Assembly: GCF_044458865.1 (NCBI RefSeq)
Contig: NZ_JBITIH010000015.1
Coordinates: 155,036 to 219,035 of the forward strand
DNA: 64,000 nucleotides
From: Micromonospora_G sp044458865
GTDB taxonomy: Bacteria > Actinomycetota > Actinomycetes > Mycobacteriales > Micromonosporaceae
Direction: 5' to 3'
The notes beneath the pieces are model-generated. The model saw nothing but the letters and a program-made list of their open reading frames with translations, searched no databases and was not told the DNA's origin. Positions within the stretch are counted from its first letter, which is position 1. Each line of letters starts with the position of its first letter. Below, in pieces: positions 1-8,369 of this stretch. The translations under genes were made by a program, and so were the position numbers.

Positions 1-1
1 C

Positions 2-43
2 GCCGAATACCGCGCCGACGCGACCGTAACCGAAAAGAACTAG
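2..43 (+). CDS. C-terminal tail of an upstream gene (partial)
   Basis: The window opens in an uninterrupted frame of 13 codons (AEYRADATVTEKN) ending in TAG. The composition looks like coding sequence, and a strong hairpin follows about 40 bases later, as expected at a transcript end. There is too little to assign a family. The call rests only on the open frame at the window edge and the downstream hairpin, so it is tentative. Confidence 0.35.
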   Translation, partial: AEYRADATVTEKN

Positions 44-84
44 TCGGCCCGAACGTCACACTCCGCACAGACAACGCAGGGCAC

Positions 85-140
85 CCCCCTCGTACACCCC
101 CTCACGCGACCTTGGTCGTCCGAGGGGGTGTACGAGGGGG
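85..140. terminator. Long hairpin with a tandem 12-bp repeat in its right arm
   Basis: A perfect 19-bp inverted repeat (85-103 with 122-140) encloses an 18-base loop that contains its own small stem (CGACC/GGTCG at 107-111 and 114-118). The right arm starts a tandem duplication of GAGGGGGTGTAC (122-133 and 134-145). It probably ends the transcript of the gene cut off by the window edge. A regulatory role upstream of the following ligase gene is also possible. Confidence 0.6.
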
Positions 141-309
141 TGTACGAGATTCGTGCTACGTAGCCGAATGGTGTGCAGGCGCGGCGTTGTCGGTCGACTG
201 GTGCGGTGTGCGTGTCGCCACGCCGGAGCCGCGTTTCCCGGCCTGACCGCGCTGGGTAACGGAGTCGCCAGGCGCTGATGTCGGCGCGACGGCAACGACG
301 GAACGGCGG

Positions 310-1623
310 GTGGTGGCGATGGCCGGCATTGTGGCGATGGCCCAGGGTGCGGCGGTTTCCCAGGAGACGGCGGCGCGCACCCCGGCGGCCGAGGTTCCGG
401 CCGACCAGCCGGGCCTGCGTACGGTCGGGGTCGAGGAGGAGTTCCTGCTCGTCGACCCGGACACCGGAGTGGCGGTACCCGCGGTCGACCGGGTCCTGGA
501 ACGGGTGCCCGAGGAACTCCGGGGCCAGGTGCAGCACGAGTTCCAGACCAGCCAGATCGAGATCGGCAGCCCGCCCGGGCTGGAGCTGGGCGGGCTGCGC
601 CACTCGCTCGGGCTGCTCAGGGTCGGTCTGGCCGACGCCGCCGAGGCTGCCGGCGTACGGCTGGTCGCGGTCGGAGCCGGGCTGGTCGACGGGCCGGTTC
701 CACCGGTCTTCGACAACCCCCGGTTTCACCGCATGGTCGAGCAGTTCGGCCCGTTGGTGGACGGCCCGGGCAACAACGGCATGCACGTGCACGTCGGGAT
801 CCCCGACCCGGAAACCGGCGTACGGGTGCTCAACCACCTGCGCCCCTGGTTGCCGATCCTGCACGCGGTGACCACCAATTCCCCCTTCCACGCCGGTCGG
901 GACACCGGGTACGCGAGCTGGCGTTCGGTGCTCTGGGAGCGCTGGCCCTCGGTCGCGCCGACCCCGTGGCTGGAGTCGTACGCGCACTACCAGTGGCTGG
1001 TTGACCAGCTCGTCTCGACCGGCATGCTGCTCGACGAGGGGATGGTCTACTGGTACGCCCGGCTCTCCGCGCGCTATCCCACCGTGGAGGTCAGGATCGG
1101 CGACGTCTGTCCGAGCCTGGACGACACCATCCTGGTCGCGGCGCTCGTCCGGTCGCTCGTCGGCCACGCGATCGGCGAGGTCGAGCGGGGCCGCGAGCCG
1201 GTGCGAATCGATCATCACCTGCTCACCGCCGCGCACTGGCGGGCGGCGCACGACGGGCTGGACGGGCTCGCCGTCGACCCGGTACGCGGTGGCACCACGC
1301 CGGCGTGGGAACTGCTGGAGAAGCTGGTCGACCGGGTACGGCCGGAACTGGACCGTCATGGTGACCTGCCCGAGGTGACGGCGCAACTGGACCGGCTGCG
1401 CCGGGACGGCACCGGCGCCACCCGGCAACGCGCGGCGTACGCCCGCCGGGGTGAGCTCTCCGATGTCGTCGCCGACCTGGCCCGGCAGACCCGCGGCGAC
1501 GAGGCCGATCGGCGCTCGGGCGATCGGCGCTCCGGCGATCGGCGCTCGGGCGATCGTGCCGAACCGTACCCGGGCAACCGCGCCGAACAGCAACGTCGTG
1601 ACCTTGCCGAACAGCGACAATAA
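310..1623 (+). CDS. YbdK-family carboxylate-amine ligase (GCS2 fold)
   Basis: A 437-residue protein of the glutamate-cysteine ligase 2 (YbdK/EgtA-like) family, which joins a carboxylate to an amine using ATP. The family opening VGVEEEFLLVDPDTG lies at about residues 39-53, and GNNGMHVHVGIPDPETG with TNSPFHAGRDTGYASWR in the centre matches YbdK enzymes. The family is usually about 370 residues. The excess is a poorly conserved N-terminus and a low-complexity C-terminal tail (RRSGD repeats) encoded by a 15-bp tandem repeat. The GTG start is uncertain because no clear ribosome site precedes it. The next gene starts 3 bases after the stop, so the two are surely co-transcribed. YbdK proteins have at most weak gamma-glutamyl-cysteine activity; the true substrate is unknown. 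Confidence 0.85.
   Translation: MVAMAGIVAMAQGAAVSQETAARTPAAEVPADQPGLRTVGVEEEFLLVDPDTGVAVPAVDRVLERVPEELRGQVQHEFQTSQIEIGSPPGLELGGLRHSLGLLRVGLADAAEAAGVRLVAVGAGLVDGPVPPVFDNPRFHRMVEQFGPLVDGPGNNGMHVHVGIPDPETGVRVLNHLRPWLPILHAVTTNSPFHAGRDTGYASWRSVLWERWPSVAPTPWLESYAHYQWLVDQLVSTGMLLDEGMVYWYARLSARYPTVEVRIGDVCPSLDDTILVAALVRSLVGHAIGEVERGREPVRIDHHLLTAAHWRAAHDGLDGLAVDPVRGGTTPAWELLEKLVDRVRPELDRHGDLPEVTAQLDRLRRDGTGATRQRAAYARRGELSDVVADLARQTRGDEADRRSGDRRSGDRRSGDRAEPYPGNRAEQQRRDLAEQRQ
1507..1560 (+). repeat. 15-bp tandem repeat in the 3' end of the ligase gene
   Basis: GATCGGCGCTCGGGC occurs at 1507-1521, with one change at 1522-1536, again exactly at 1537-1551, and then a partial copy. Because 15 is a multiple of three the frame is kept, and the repeat encodes successive DRRSG units in a charged, probably disordered tail outside the catalytic fold. 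Copy-number variation between strains would be tolerated. Confidence 0.9.
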
Positions 1624-1626
1624 GGT

Positions 1627-3000
1627 ATGGCTGGTCGACTGGTAGTGATCGGTGGGGACGCCGCCGGTATGTCCGCGGCATCCCAGGCGCGTCGTCGTCG
1701 GGACCGGGACGACCTGGAGATCATCGCCTTCGAGCGGGGGCACTTCACGTCGTACTCGGCCTGTGGCATCCCGTACTGGATCAGCGGCCTGGTCGACTAC
1801 CGCGAGTTGATCACCCGCGATCCGGAGACGCACCGCAGGGAACACCAGATCGACGTACGGCTGCGACACGAGGTCGTCAAGATCGACCTGGAGCGGCGCG
1901 AGGTGGTCGCACGGGACCTGGAGAACGGCGGGCGCGAGGTCCGGGAGGGCTTCGACGACCTGGTGTACGCGGCCGGCGCGGTGCCGACCATGCCCGGCTG
2001 GGCACGGACCGACGCGGGTGGGGTCTTCGGGGTACAGACCCTCGACGACGGCAAGGCGCTGCGGCACTGGCTGGACGGGGATCCGAAGCCGAAACGGGCG
2101 GTCGTCGTCGGCGGCGGTTACATCGGGGTCGAGATGGCCGAGGCGATGATCGAACGTGGGCTCGCGGTGACCCTGGTCGAACGGGGTGAACAGCCGATGT
2201 CGACCGTCGACCCGGACATGGGCCGGATGGTTCGCGACGCGCTGAACGGGCTCGGCATCGACGTACGCACCCGGGTGACCATCACCGGCCTGACCACCGA
2301 GGGAGGCCGGGTCTCCGGCGTACGGACCAGCGAGGTCACCATCCCGGCGGACGTGGTGGTGCTCGGCACCGGCGTACGCCCGAACGTGCGGCTCGCGGCG
2401 GAGGCCGGCCTGCCGATCGGCCCGACCGGCGGCATCCGTACCGACCTGCGGATGCGGGTGATCGGCGTACCCGGGGTCTGGGCGGCCGGCGACTGTGTCG
2501 AGACCCTGCACAAGACAACCGGCCAGCCGGTCTACATACCGCTCGGTACGCACGCCAACAAGCAGGGCCGGGTCGCCGGCATCAACATCGGCGGCGGGTA
2601 CGCCACCTTCCCGGGTGTCATCGGCACGGCCGTGACCCGGGTCTGTGACCTTGAGGTGGCCCGGACCGGGCTGCTGGAGCCGGAGGCACGGATCGCCGGG
2701 TTCGAGTTCATCACCGTGACCGTGGAGTCGACCAACACCGCCGGCTACTTCCCGGACGCCGCGAAGATGACGGTCAAGCTGATCGCCGAGAAGGGCACCG
2801 GGCGGCTGCTCGGCGCGCAGATCGTCGGCCGGTCCCAGTCCGCGAAGCGGATCGACACCCTGGCCGTGGCGCTCTGGAACAAGATGACCGTGGACGAGAT
2901 GTCGATGCTCGACCTCGGCTACGCACCTCCGTACTCCCCCGTCTGGGACCCCGTGCTCGTCGCCGCCCGCAAAGCCGTCGACATCCTCCACTCGACGTAA
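1627..3000 (+). CDS. FAD/NAD(P)-dependent disulfide oxidoreductase, CoA-disulfide reductase-like
   Basis: A 457-residue flavoprotein of the pyridine nucleotide-disulfide reductase superfamily. The FAD-binding glycines are in VVIGGDAAGMSA (6-17), the NAD(P)-binding glycines in VVVGGGYIGVEMAEA (159-173), and the second FAD motif in VWAAGDCVET. A single active-site cysteine (C46) sits in YSACGIPYW, the SxxCGxPY arrangement of CoA-disulfide reductases, NADH oxidases and related enzymes, not the CxxxxC of glutathione or mycothiol reductases. The C-terminal dimer domain ends with YAPPYSPVWDP, typical of the CoA-disulfide group. It begins 3 bases after the ligase stop, so translational coupling is likely. 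Reduction of CoA disulfide or another low-mass disulfide/persulfide is inferred. NADH oxidase is the main alternative. Confidence 0.85.
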   Translation: MAGRLVVIGGDAAGMSAASQARRRRDRDDLEIIAFERGHFTSYSACGIPYWISGLVDYRELITRDPETHRREHQIDVRLRHEVVKIDLERREVVARDLENGGREVREGFDDLVYAAGAVPTMPGWARTDAGGVFGVQTLDDGKALRHWLDGDPKPKRAVVVGGGYIGVEMAEAMIERGLAVTLVERGEQPMSTVDPDMGRMVRDALNGLGIDVRTRVTITGLTTEGGRVSGVRTSEVTIPADVVVLGTGVRPNVRLAAEAGLPIGPTGGIRTDLRMRVIGVPGVWAAGDCVETLHKTTGQPVYIPLGTHANKQGRVAGINIGGGYATFPGVIGTAVTRVCDLEVARTGLLEPEARIAGFEFITVTVESTNTAGYFPDAAKMTVKLIAEKGTGRLLGAQIVGRSQSAKRIDTLAVALWNKMTVDEMSMLDLGYAPPYSPVWDPVLVAARKAVDILHST

Positions 3001-3049
3001 GGAAGGGCCCCCTGTTATCGCTTTCGGTATAGGAAGGGCCCCTTCCTAA
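2998..3049 (+). repeat. Dispersed two-arm palindromic element, copy 1
   Basis: TAAGGAAGGGCCCC, spacer TGTTATCGCTTTCGGTATA, then GGAAGGGCCCCTTCC. The TAA at its left edge is the stop codon of the preceding flavoprotein gene. The arms can pair across the spacer, so the element could act as a terminator or 3'-end stabiliser. Four more copies lie at 8150, 32233, 40680 and 60715, all in the same orientation relative to the gene they follow. Confidence 0.9.
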
Positions 3050-3161
3050 CCGGGGGATGGACGCCGCGAACTTGTCGGTGGGGGTGGCTACGGTTCGGGC
3101 CGTTGGTGCGTCGGTGTCCCCCCACCCGGCGCGAGTCACACCACCCCCGGAGGCCCCGCCG

Positions 3162-4586
3162 ATGTCCCAGGAGAAGACGTACCTCGAACTGTCCGAGACC
3201 GACGGCACCTCGCACAAGTTCTACGAGGTGACCGTCGACGGTTCGGAACTGACGGTCCGCTATGGCCGGATCGGCGACAGCGGCCAGGTGAAGCGGAGCA
3301 GCTTCGCCAGCGCGGAACGGGCCCGGCTGGAGGCGTCCCGCAAGATCGGCGAGAAGGTACGCAAGGGCTACGCCCCCGCCGTCGCGGGGGTACGGCAGAA
3401 GCGCAGCGTCTCCCGCCGTCAGATCGTCAGTGTCCGTTCCACCGCCCGGCGCGCCCCGGTCCTCTGGCGTTACGACTCGGGCGCCCCGGCGTTCGGCATC
3501 TTCGTCGACCGGGACGGCTGCCTGGTCGGCAACGAGCGTGGGGTGATCACCGCGTTGAACCACAACGCCGAGGTGATGCAGCAGTACCGGCTGCCCGACG
3601 GGGTGAAGTGCATCGTGGCCGACGACGACTGGCGGTATGCCGGCTGCGACGACGGCAACGTCTACGACATCTCCGGCAAGGTGCCCCGGCTGGCCTACCG
3701 GATCGCCGACGACATCGACATCTACTGGCTGGACATCCACGACGGGGTGCTCGGGGTCTCGGACTCCGGCGGCGGCATCGCCTCGATCGACCACGAGGAC
3801 GAGTTCCTCTGGCGGCGGCAGGGCAACGGTTCGAGCGGCTGGATGGTGCGGTGCGACGCGGACGCCGTACACCATGGTCATTCTCGTGGGGTGACCAGTT
3901 ACGACTGGCGGACCGGCCGTGAGGTGTGGCACCAGTCGACCGGCGCGGTCCTCTTCGGCTGGCAGGAGCCCGGCACCCTCTACGCGGGCACGGCCACGAA
4001 CCAGGTGGCCCGGCTGAGCAAGGACGGCCGGTTCGAGCGGACCTACCGCTGCGACGCCGCGGTCTATTCCTGTGCGACGGCGGCGGACGGCGAGTTCGTC
4101 TTCGCCGGGGACAGCCACTCGTCGATCTACTGCTTCGACGCCGCCGGCAACCGGCTCTGGAAGCTCGGCACCGGCTGCGGCTCGGCCTACTCCATGCAAT
4201 ACCACGAGGAGCGGCTCTATCTGGTCACCACGACCGGGGCGCTGGCCTGCGTCGACGCCAGCGAGCCGGCGATCCGGGCCGCCGAGCAGGGCACCGTGCC
4301 CGACGTGGTGGATGTGAAGGCGCCGCCCCGGATGCCGGCGGTCCCGGTCTCCACCACCGTCGAGGTGGTCCACGACCAGGGTGACGGGGTGCTGGTGGAG
4401 TGCGTCGAGGAGGGCGGACGGCTGCGCATCCATGTCCTCACGCCGGGTTTCCGGCGCGACTGGCTGGTCCAGTTTCCCAAGGGCATCCGCGAGCCGCGTG
4501 CCCGCTATCTGGTCTCGGAGGTCCGGGAGTCGGGCCGTGGCGGTTTCTACCGGGCGTACGGGGACATCCGTCGGCTGCGCGGCTGA
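3162..4586 (+). CDS. WGR-domain protein fused to a PQQ/WD-like beta-propeller
   Basis: About 474 residues starting at MSQEKTYLEL. This ATG is chosen because GGAGG (3149-3153) lies 8 bases upstream; the open frame extends further 5' without a better start. Residues about 4-70 form a WGR domain (core VRYGRIGDSGQ, with Tyr for the usual Trp), as seen in MolR-type and PARP-associated proteins and thought to bind nucleic acid or protein partners. About residues 100-390 contain repeated Gly/Asp-rich blades such as GIFVDRDGCLVGNERGVITAL and FVFAGDSHSSIYCFDAAGNRLW, resembling PQQ-type propeller repeats. A short basic C-terminal segment follows. No signal peptide, so cytoplasmic. It stands alone between repeat copy 1 and an LtrA gene. 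The biological role is unknown. Confidence 0.8.
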   Translation: MSQEKTYLELSETDGTSHKFYEVTVDGSELTVRYGRIGDSGQVKRSSFASAERARLEASRKIGEKVRKGYAPAVAGVRQKRSVSRRQIVSVRSTARRAPVLWRYDSGAPAFGIFVDRDGCLVGNERGVITALNHNAEVMQQYRLPDGVKCIVADDDWRYAGCDDGNVYDISGKVPRLAYRIADDIDIYWLDIHDGVLGVSDSGGGIASIDHEDEFLWRRQGNGSSGWMVRCDADAVHHGHSRGVTSYDWRTGREVWHQSTGAVLFGWQEPGTLYAGTATNQVARLSKDGRFERTYRCDAAVYSCATAADGEFVFAGDSHSSIYCFDAAGNRLWKLGTGCGSAYSMQYHEERLYLVTTTGALACVDASEPAIRAAEQGTVPDVVDVKAPPRMPAVPVSTTVEVVHDQGDGVLVECVEEGGRLRIHVLTPGFRRDWLVQFPKGIREPRARYLVSEVRESGRGGFYRAYGDIRRLRG

Positions 4587-4706
4587 GTCGCCGGTCTCGG
4601 GCCGGCTCCGAGTGGTCCGCGAACGGATCCCCACACACCGTTACTTCCTACCGCTTAGTGTCTGTTTACGGCGATAACGGTGGACCGGTGGCGGGCGGGG
4701 TGATGG

Positions 4707-5903
4707 ATGGCGACGGGCGGCGCCGAGGTGATGGCCTCGACCTCCGAGAATCCGCAGCGGCCGGCTTTCCTGGAACTCTTCTTCGACCTGGCCTACGTCG
4801 CCGCTCTGCTCGGCCTCGCAATAAAGCTGGGCAACCACATGAGCTGGGCAAACATCGGTCAGACCCTGACGCTGCTGCTGGCGTTCACGATGATCTGGGC
4901 ACTGACCGCCTGGGCGGGCAACAGGGCCGACCCGGCCCGGCCGCTGATCCAGCCGCAGGTGCTCTGGGTGATGGCGGCCAGCCTGCTGCTGGCCGCCGCG
5001 ATCCCGGACGCGTACGGCGACCGCAGCGTGTTGTTCGCGATCACGTACGTGGCGATCCACCTCACGTCGAACCTCTACTACTGCCTAATCGAGCGGACCG
5101 GCCCGTCGGCGACTCGCGGTCGCCGGGTCCTTTTCTGGGAATCCATCGCCGGCGTCGGCTGGATCGTCGGTGCGCTGCTCGGCGGCACGTCGCAGGGGGT
5201 GCTCTGGGCGACAGCGGTCGGGATCGAGTACCTCGCCGCCGCGTTCGGCTGGCCCGTACCCCACGCCGGGCGTTCCCACTCTCGTGAATGGCGTCTGATC
5301 GGTGAGCGGATCTCCGAGCGTTACCGGCAGTTTGTGATCATCGCGCTCGGCGTGTCCATCTTCGTGACCGGCAAGGCATTCGGCGAGTCAACAGCTCAGC
5401 GGATCGACCAGGCGTGGGCGGTTCTGGTGGTATTCATGATGACGGTGCTGATGTGGCGGATCTACATCTACCGCGCCGGCGAACTGATGACGATCGCCAT
5501 CTCCCGGTCGGCGGACCCTTCCCGACTCGGGCAGTTCACCGCCGCCATCCACGTGGTGATCGTGGCCGGCATCGTCCTCACGGCGGGGACATGTCAACTC
5601 GTCGTCGAACATCCGTTCGGTACGACGCCGCCGCACTGGGTGCCGGCGCTTCTCGGCGGTCCGGCCCTCTTCCTGCTCGGCCGCGGACTGCTCGACTACG
5701 TCGTCTTCGGGCACGTCTCCCGGTCCCGGCTGGTCGGGCTGGTCATGCTCGCCGCGGTGGTACCCACGACGCCCCTTATACCGCCGATCACGATCACCAT
5801 CATCGACGTGGTCATTCTCGCCCTGATCGCGGCAGCCAACCTGCTCAGCACCCGGAAGCATCCCCGGGAGCCACATCCGCCCGCACTGAGCCGGCCTACC
5901 TGA
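4707..5903 (+). CDS. LtrA-family membrane protein (first of three)
   Basis: A 398-residue polytopic protein of the low-temperature-requirement A family (named from Listeria; biochemical function unresolved). The signature FLELFFDLAYV is at residues 21-31, and hydrophobic segments fill most of the rest. An ATG at codon 9 is an alternative start. In the internal motif that reads ALGELIL or ALGESIL in the two paralogues of this window, this copy reads ALGVSIF, so it has lost the acidic residue. It is convergent with the second LtrA gene, with a shared hairpin between them. Whether the copies are redundant or form hetero-oligomers cannot be told from sequence. Confidence 0.85.
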   Translation: MATGGAEVMASTSENPQRPAFLELFFDLAYVAALLGLAIKLGNHMSWANIGQTLTLLLAFTMIWALTAWAGNRADPARPLIQPQVLWVMAASLLLAAAIPDAYGDRSVLFAITYVAIHLTSNLYYCLIERTGPSATRGRRVLFWESIAGVGWIVGALLGGTSQGVLWATAVGIEYLAAAFGWPVPHAGRSHSREWRLIGERISERYRQFVIIALGVSIFVTGKAFGESTAQRIDQAWAVLVVFMMTVLMWRIYIYRAGELMTIAISRSADPSRLGQFTAAIHVVIVAGIVLTAGTCQLVVEHPFGTTPPHWVPALLGGPALFLLGRGLLDYVVFGHVSRSRLVGLVMLAAVVPTTPLIPPITITIIDVVILALIAAANLLSTRKHPREPHPPALSRPT

Positions 5904-5910
5904 CACAGAT

Positions 5911-5939
5911 CCCGGCGCCACACACATCACGGCGCCGGG
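5911..5939. terminator. Bidirectional hairpin between convergent LtrA genes
   Basis: CCCGGCGCC (5911-5919) pairs perfectly with GGCGCCGGG (5931-5939). The 11-base loop contains the stop codon of the minus-strand LtrA gene (5927-5929), so the last codons of that gene form one arm. It lies 7 bases after the stop of the plus-strand LtrA gene and can serve both transcripts. Confidence 0.7.
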
Positions 5940-7111
5940 ACCGGCGGGCCACTCAACCACGTGGTCCGGACCAGCGTCTCCACGAGCAGGGTCAGCAGCA
6001 GCACCAGGTTTGCCAAGATCATGATCATGAGCGGCGAGAGGAGGGGCATCACGGGCCCGATCGCCCCCAGGACGACCAACGCGACCGCACGAGACCGGAG
6101 CAGCCGGCCGGTCATCACAAGATCGAAAAGGAAGCCCCCGAGCAGGAACAGCGCCGGACCGCCCAAAATCAGCACGACCCAGCTCGTGGGTGCCTCGCCG
6201 AACGGGCGACCGATGACGAGGATGTCGCTCGCCGAGATGACCACCACCCCCGCCACCATGACGAGGTGGGTGTAGGAGGTGGAGGTGCCGGAACGGACCC
6301 GCTCCACCAGGGCGACGTTGGCCGGTGCCAACAGTTGACGGACCCGGTGGAAGTAGAGCTGGAAGAGCAGCACCGCGTTGAGGAACGCCACCGCGCTGGC
6401 CACGACCCGACCCGCCTCGAAGCCACTGAGGGAGAGTTCCAGCCCGGTCGTCAGGATCAACTCACCGAGCGCGATGATGAAGATCTCCCGGTGCCGTTCC
6501 GAAAGGTGGGTTCCGGTGAAGATCTGGCTGGCGAGTTCCGTCCGACCGAGTCTCGGCGTAGGCCAGCCGACCCGCGCCGAGCCGAGGTCCACCGCGACCG
6601 CGACGGCCCAGAGCACCAGCCGGGCCGTGCCGTCCACGAGCGCGCCGGCCACCCAGAACGGACCGGTGACGCCGAACCAGAAGAACACCCGGACACTCCT
6701 GGCCTGGATGTAGCGGTTGACCCGGGTTCCCGGAATCAACACCAGGTCGCGGGCGAGATGGATGCCGAAATACCCGGCGACGAATATCCAGCCGGCGGAG
6801 CCGAACGCTCGGGGCACTGAGATCGCCATGACAAGGGTGCCGAACATGACCGCGAGAACCGTCGCCTGGATGATCGGCATCTGCGGGTTGAAGAGGTCGG
6901 TCAGCCACGCCGTCAGCACCCAGACCCACCACGCGGCGGCCAGCAGCACCGACAACATCACCGCGTTACGCACGCTGGGGTCGGCGGCCAGGGCACCCGC
7001 GATACGGGCGAGCAGGAAGATGTAGACCAGATCGAAGAAGAGTTCCAGGAACGTGGGGTACTCGGGCTCGTCCCCCTTACGCAGGATCCGTGGTAGCGGA
7101 CTCGACGTCAC
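5927..7111 (-). CDS. LtrA-family membrane protein (second of three)
   Basis: 394 residues with FLELFFDLVYIF at residues 21-32, the internal FIIALGELILTTG motif and about ten hydrophobic segments, as in LtrA proteins. The GTG start is supported by GGAGG at 7120-7124, 8 bases upstream. It faces the first LtrA copy tail to tail, and the Nei2 glycosylase gene lies upstream on the same strand after a 170-base gap, so it probably has its own promoter. Family function is unknown; a membrane stress or cold-growth role is suggested only by the family name. Confidence 0.85.
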   Translation of the reverse strand: MTSSPLPRILRKGDEPEYPTFLELFFDLVYIFLLARIAGALAADPSVRNAVMLSVLLAAAWWVWVLTAWLTDLFNPQMPIIQATVLAVMFGTLVMAISVPRAFGSAGWIFVAGYFGIHLARDLVLIPGTRVNRYIQARSVRVFFWFGVTGPFWVAGALVDGTARLVLWAVAVAVDLGSARVGWPTPRLGRTELASQIFTGTHLSERHREIFIIALGELILTTGLELSLSGFEAGRVVASAVAFLNAVLLFQLYFHRVRQLLAPANVALVERVRSGTSTSYTHLVMVAGVVVISASDILVIGRPFGEAPTSWVVLILGGPALFLLGGFLFDLVMTGRLLRSRAVALVVLGAIGPVMPLLSPLMIMILANLVLLLTLLVETLVRTTWLSGPPVPAP

Positions 7112-7282
7112 GGCGGCTGCCTCCTATGCACGCCGGACCAGCGAGAGGCGCCCATTCCTGGTCTTGTTCCTACCTCCGTAAAGATATAAAACAGGCCGTT
7201 GTCCGGCAGCTAAACCGCTCGCTCCCGGCCCCGGCGAGAACTGACTGGTCGGGTCCTCCGCCCTCGGCGTCGGCCCGCCCGG

Positions 7283-8092
7283 TCAGCGCGGCTGGCAGGT
7301 GGGGCACCAGTACAGGTTGCGCCCGACCAACTCGCCCTGGCTGATCGGCGTACCGCAGACGTGGCAGGGCTGACCCGCGCGGCGGTAGACGTACACCTCG
7401 CCGCCGTGCCGGTCCACCCGGGGCGCACGACCCATCGCCTCCGGCAGGTGCTCCGGGCGTACGGTATCGATCCGACCGGTCGCCACCGCGGACCACATCA
7501 ACTCCCCGAGATCGTCCCAGAGCGCCGCCCAGCCGGACCCGGTCAGCCGCTGCCCGGACATGCGCGGATGCGTGCCGGCCCGGAAGAGCGCCTCGGTCAC
7601 GAAGATCAGACCAGTGCCGGCCACGATCGTCTGGTCCAGCAGCAGCGCCGCCAACGGGGTCGGACTGCGCCCGATCCGCCCGTACGCGGCGTCGGGGTCG
7701 GCGTCGCGCCTCAGCGGATCGGCGCCGAGCCGAAGCCGCAGCGCCTCGACCTCGGGCGGGGTGAGCACCTCGCAAGCGGTCGGCCCGCGCAGTTCCAGCC
7801 AGTGCCGGTCGGTGCTCATCCGCAGCCTGACCTGCCCGACCGGGTCCGGCGGCTCGCCGTCACCGTCGGCGAACTTGCCGTACAACCCGAGGTGGACGTG
7901 CAGGCTCACGCCGTTGGCGTAATGATGGAGCAGATGCTTGCCGTACGCCTCGGTGCCCTCCAGGACCGTGCCGCTCAGCAGCGCCGCCCCCTCGGCGAAC
8001 CGGCCCTGAGGGCTGTCGACCAGCACCTTGTCGCCCGCGAAGAGCGCCCGGTGGCGTGCCGCGAGCCGGTGGATGGTGTGTCCCTCAGGCAT
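7283..8092 (-). CDS. Fpg/Nei-family DNA glycosylase, Nei2 (endonuclease VIII) type
   Basis: Base-excision repair enzyme that removes oxidised bases and nicks the strand. The protein must begin MPEGHTIHRLA, because the N-terminal proline exposed after Met removal is the Schiff-base nucleophile and the next Glu is also catalytic. This rules out a start three codons upstream (MVT). PEGH instead of PEGP and a short zinc finger (CxxC...CxxC in CHVCGTPISQGELVGRNLYW and CPTC at the C-terminus) point to the actinobacterial Nei2 group rather than MutM. About 269 residues, usual for the family. It reads toward the second LtrA gene, and a dispersed repeat copy lies about 60 bases upstream. Confidence 0.9.
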   Translation of the reverse strand: MPEGHTIHRLAARHRALFAGDKVLVDSPQGRFAEGAALLSGTVLEGTEAYGKHLLHHYANGVSLHVHLGLYGKFADGDGEPPDPVGQVRLRMSTDRHWLELRGPTACEVLTPPEVEALRLRLGADPLRRDADPDAAYGRIGRSPTPLAALLLDQTIVAGTGLIFVTEALFRAGTHPRMSGQRLTGSGWAALWDDLGELMWSAVATGRIDTVRPEHLPEAMGRAPRVDRHGGEVYVYRRAGQPCHVCGTPISQGELVGRNLYWCPTCQPR

Positions 8093-8149
8093 GGTGACCA
8101 AGCCTATGCGGTCTGCCGCCTCGGCCGCCCCTCACCCACGGCGTGGGTT

Positions 8150-8199
8150 AACAGGGGGCCCTTCCTCTACCGAAAACGATAAGAGGGGGCCCTTCCTTA
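8150..8199 (-). repeat. Dispersed two-arm palindromic element, copy 2
   Basis: Read on the minus strand: AAGGAAGGGCCCCC, core TCTTATCGTTTTCGGTAGA, then GGAAGGGCCCCCTGTT. It sits between the TetR gene and the Nei2 gene, both on the minus strand, and its orientation again follows transcription. It is the only copy not directly behind a stop codon; a separate hairpin lies between it and the TetR gene. Confidence 0.88.
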
Positions 8200-8204
8200 C
8201 AAAG

Positions 8205-8247
8205 CCAGTGCCCCCTCGGCCATGGCGGAGGCGCGAGGGGGCACTGG
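8205..8247 (-). terminator. Hairpin downstream of the TetR gene
   Basis: A perfect 14-bp inverted repeat, CCAGTGCCCCCTCG (8205-8218) with CGAGGGGGCACTGG (8234-8247), and a 15-base loop. It lies about 120 bases after the TetR stop and directly before repeat copy 2. There is no U-tract, as is common for actinobacterial terminators. Confidence 0.65.
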
Positions 8248-8369
8248 GGTCGCGGCGACGGTTGACTGTACGTCCGTCCAGTCCATTGTCGACACGACCC
8301 TACGAGCCCGATCATCAGCTAGTCAACCGGGCGTTGGCAAGTCGACGGTCTGCGAGCGGACGGCCACCG

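Noticed and set aside
40..2991. A 983-codon frame on the minus strand
   Set aside because: It is antisense to the ligase and flavoprotein genes, which have clear family motifs; the translation is Gly/Asp/Arg/His-rich shadow sequence typical of high-GC DNA.
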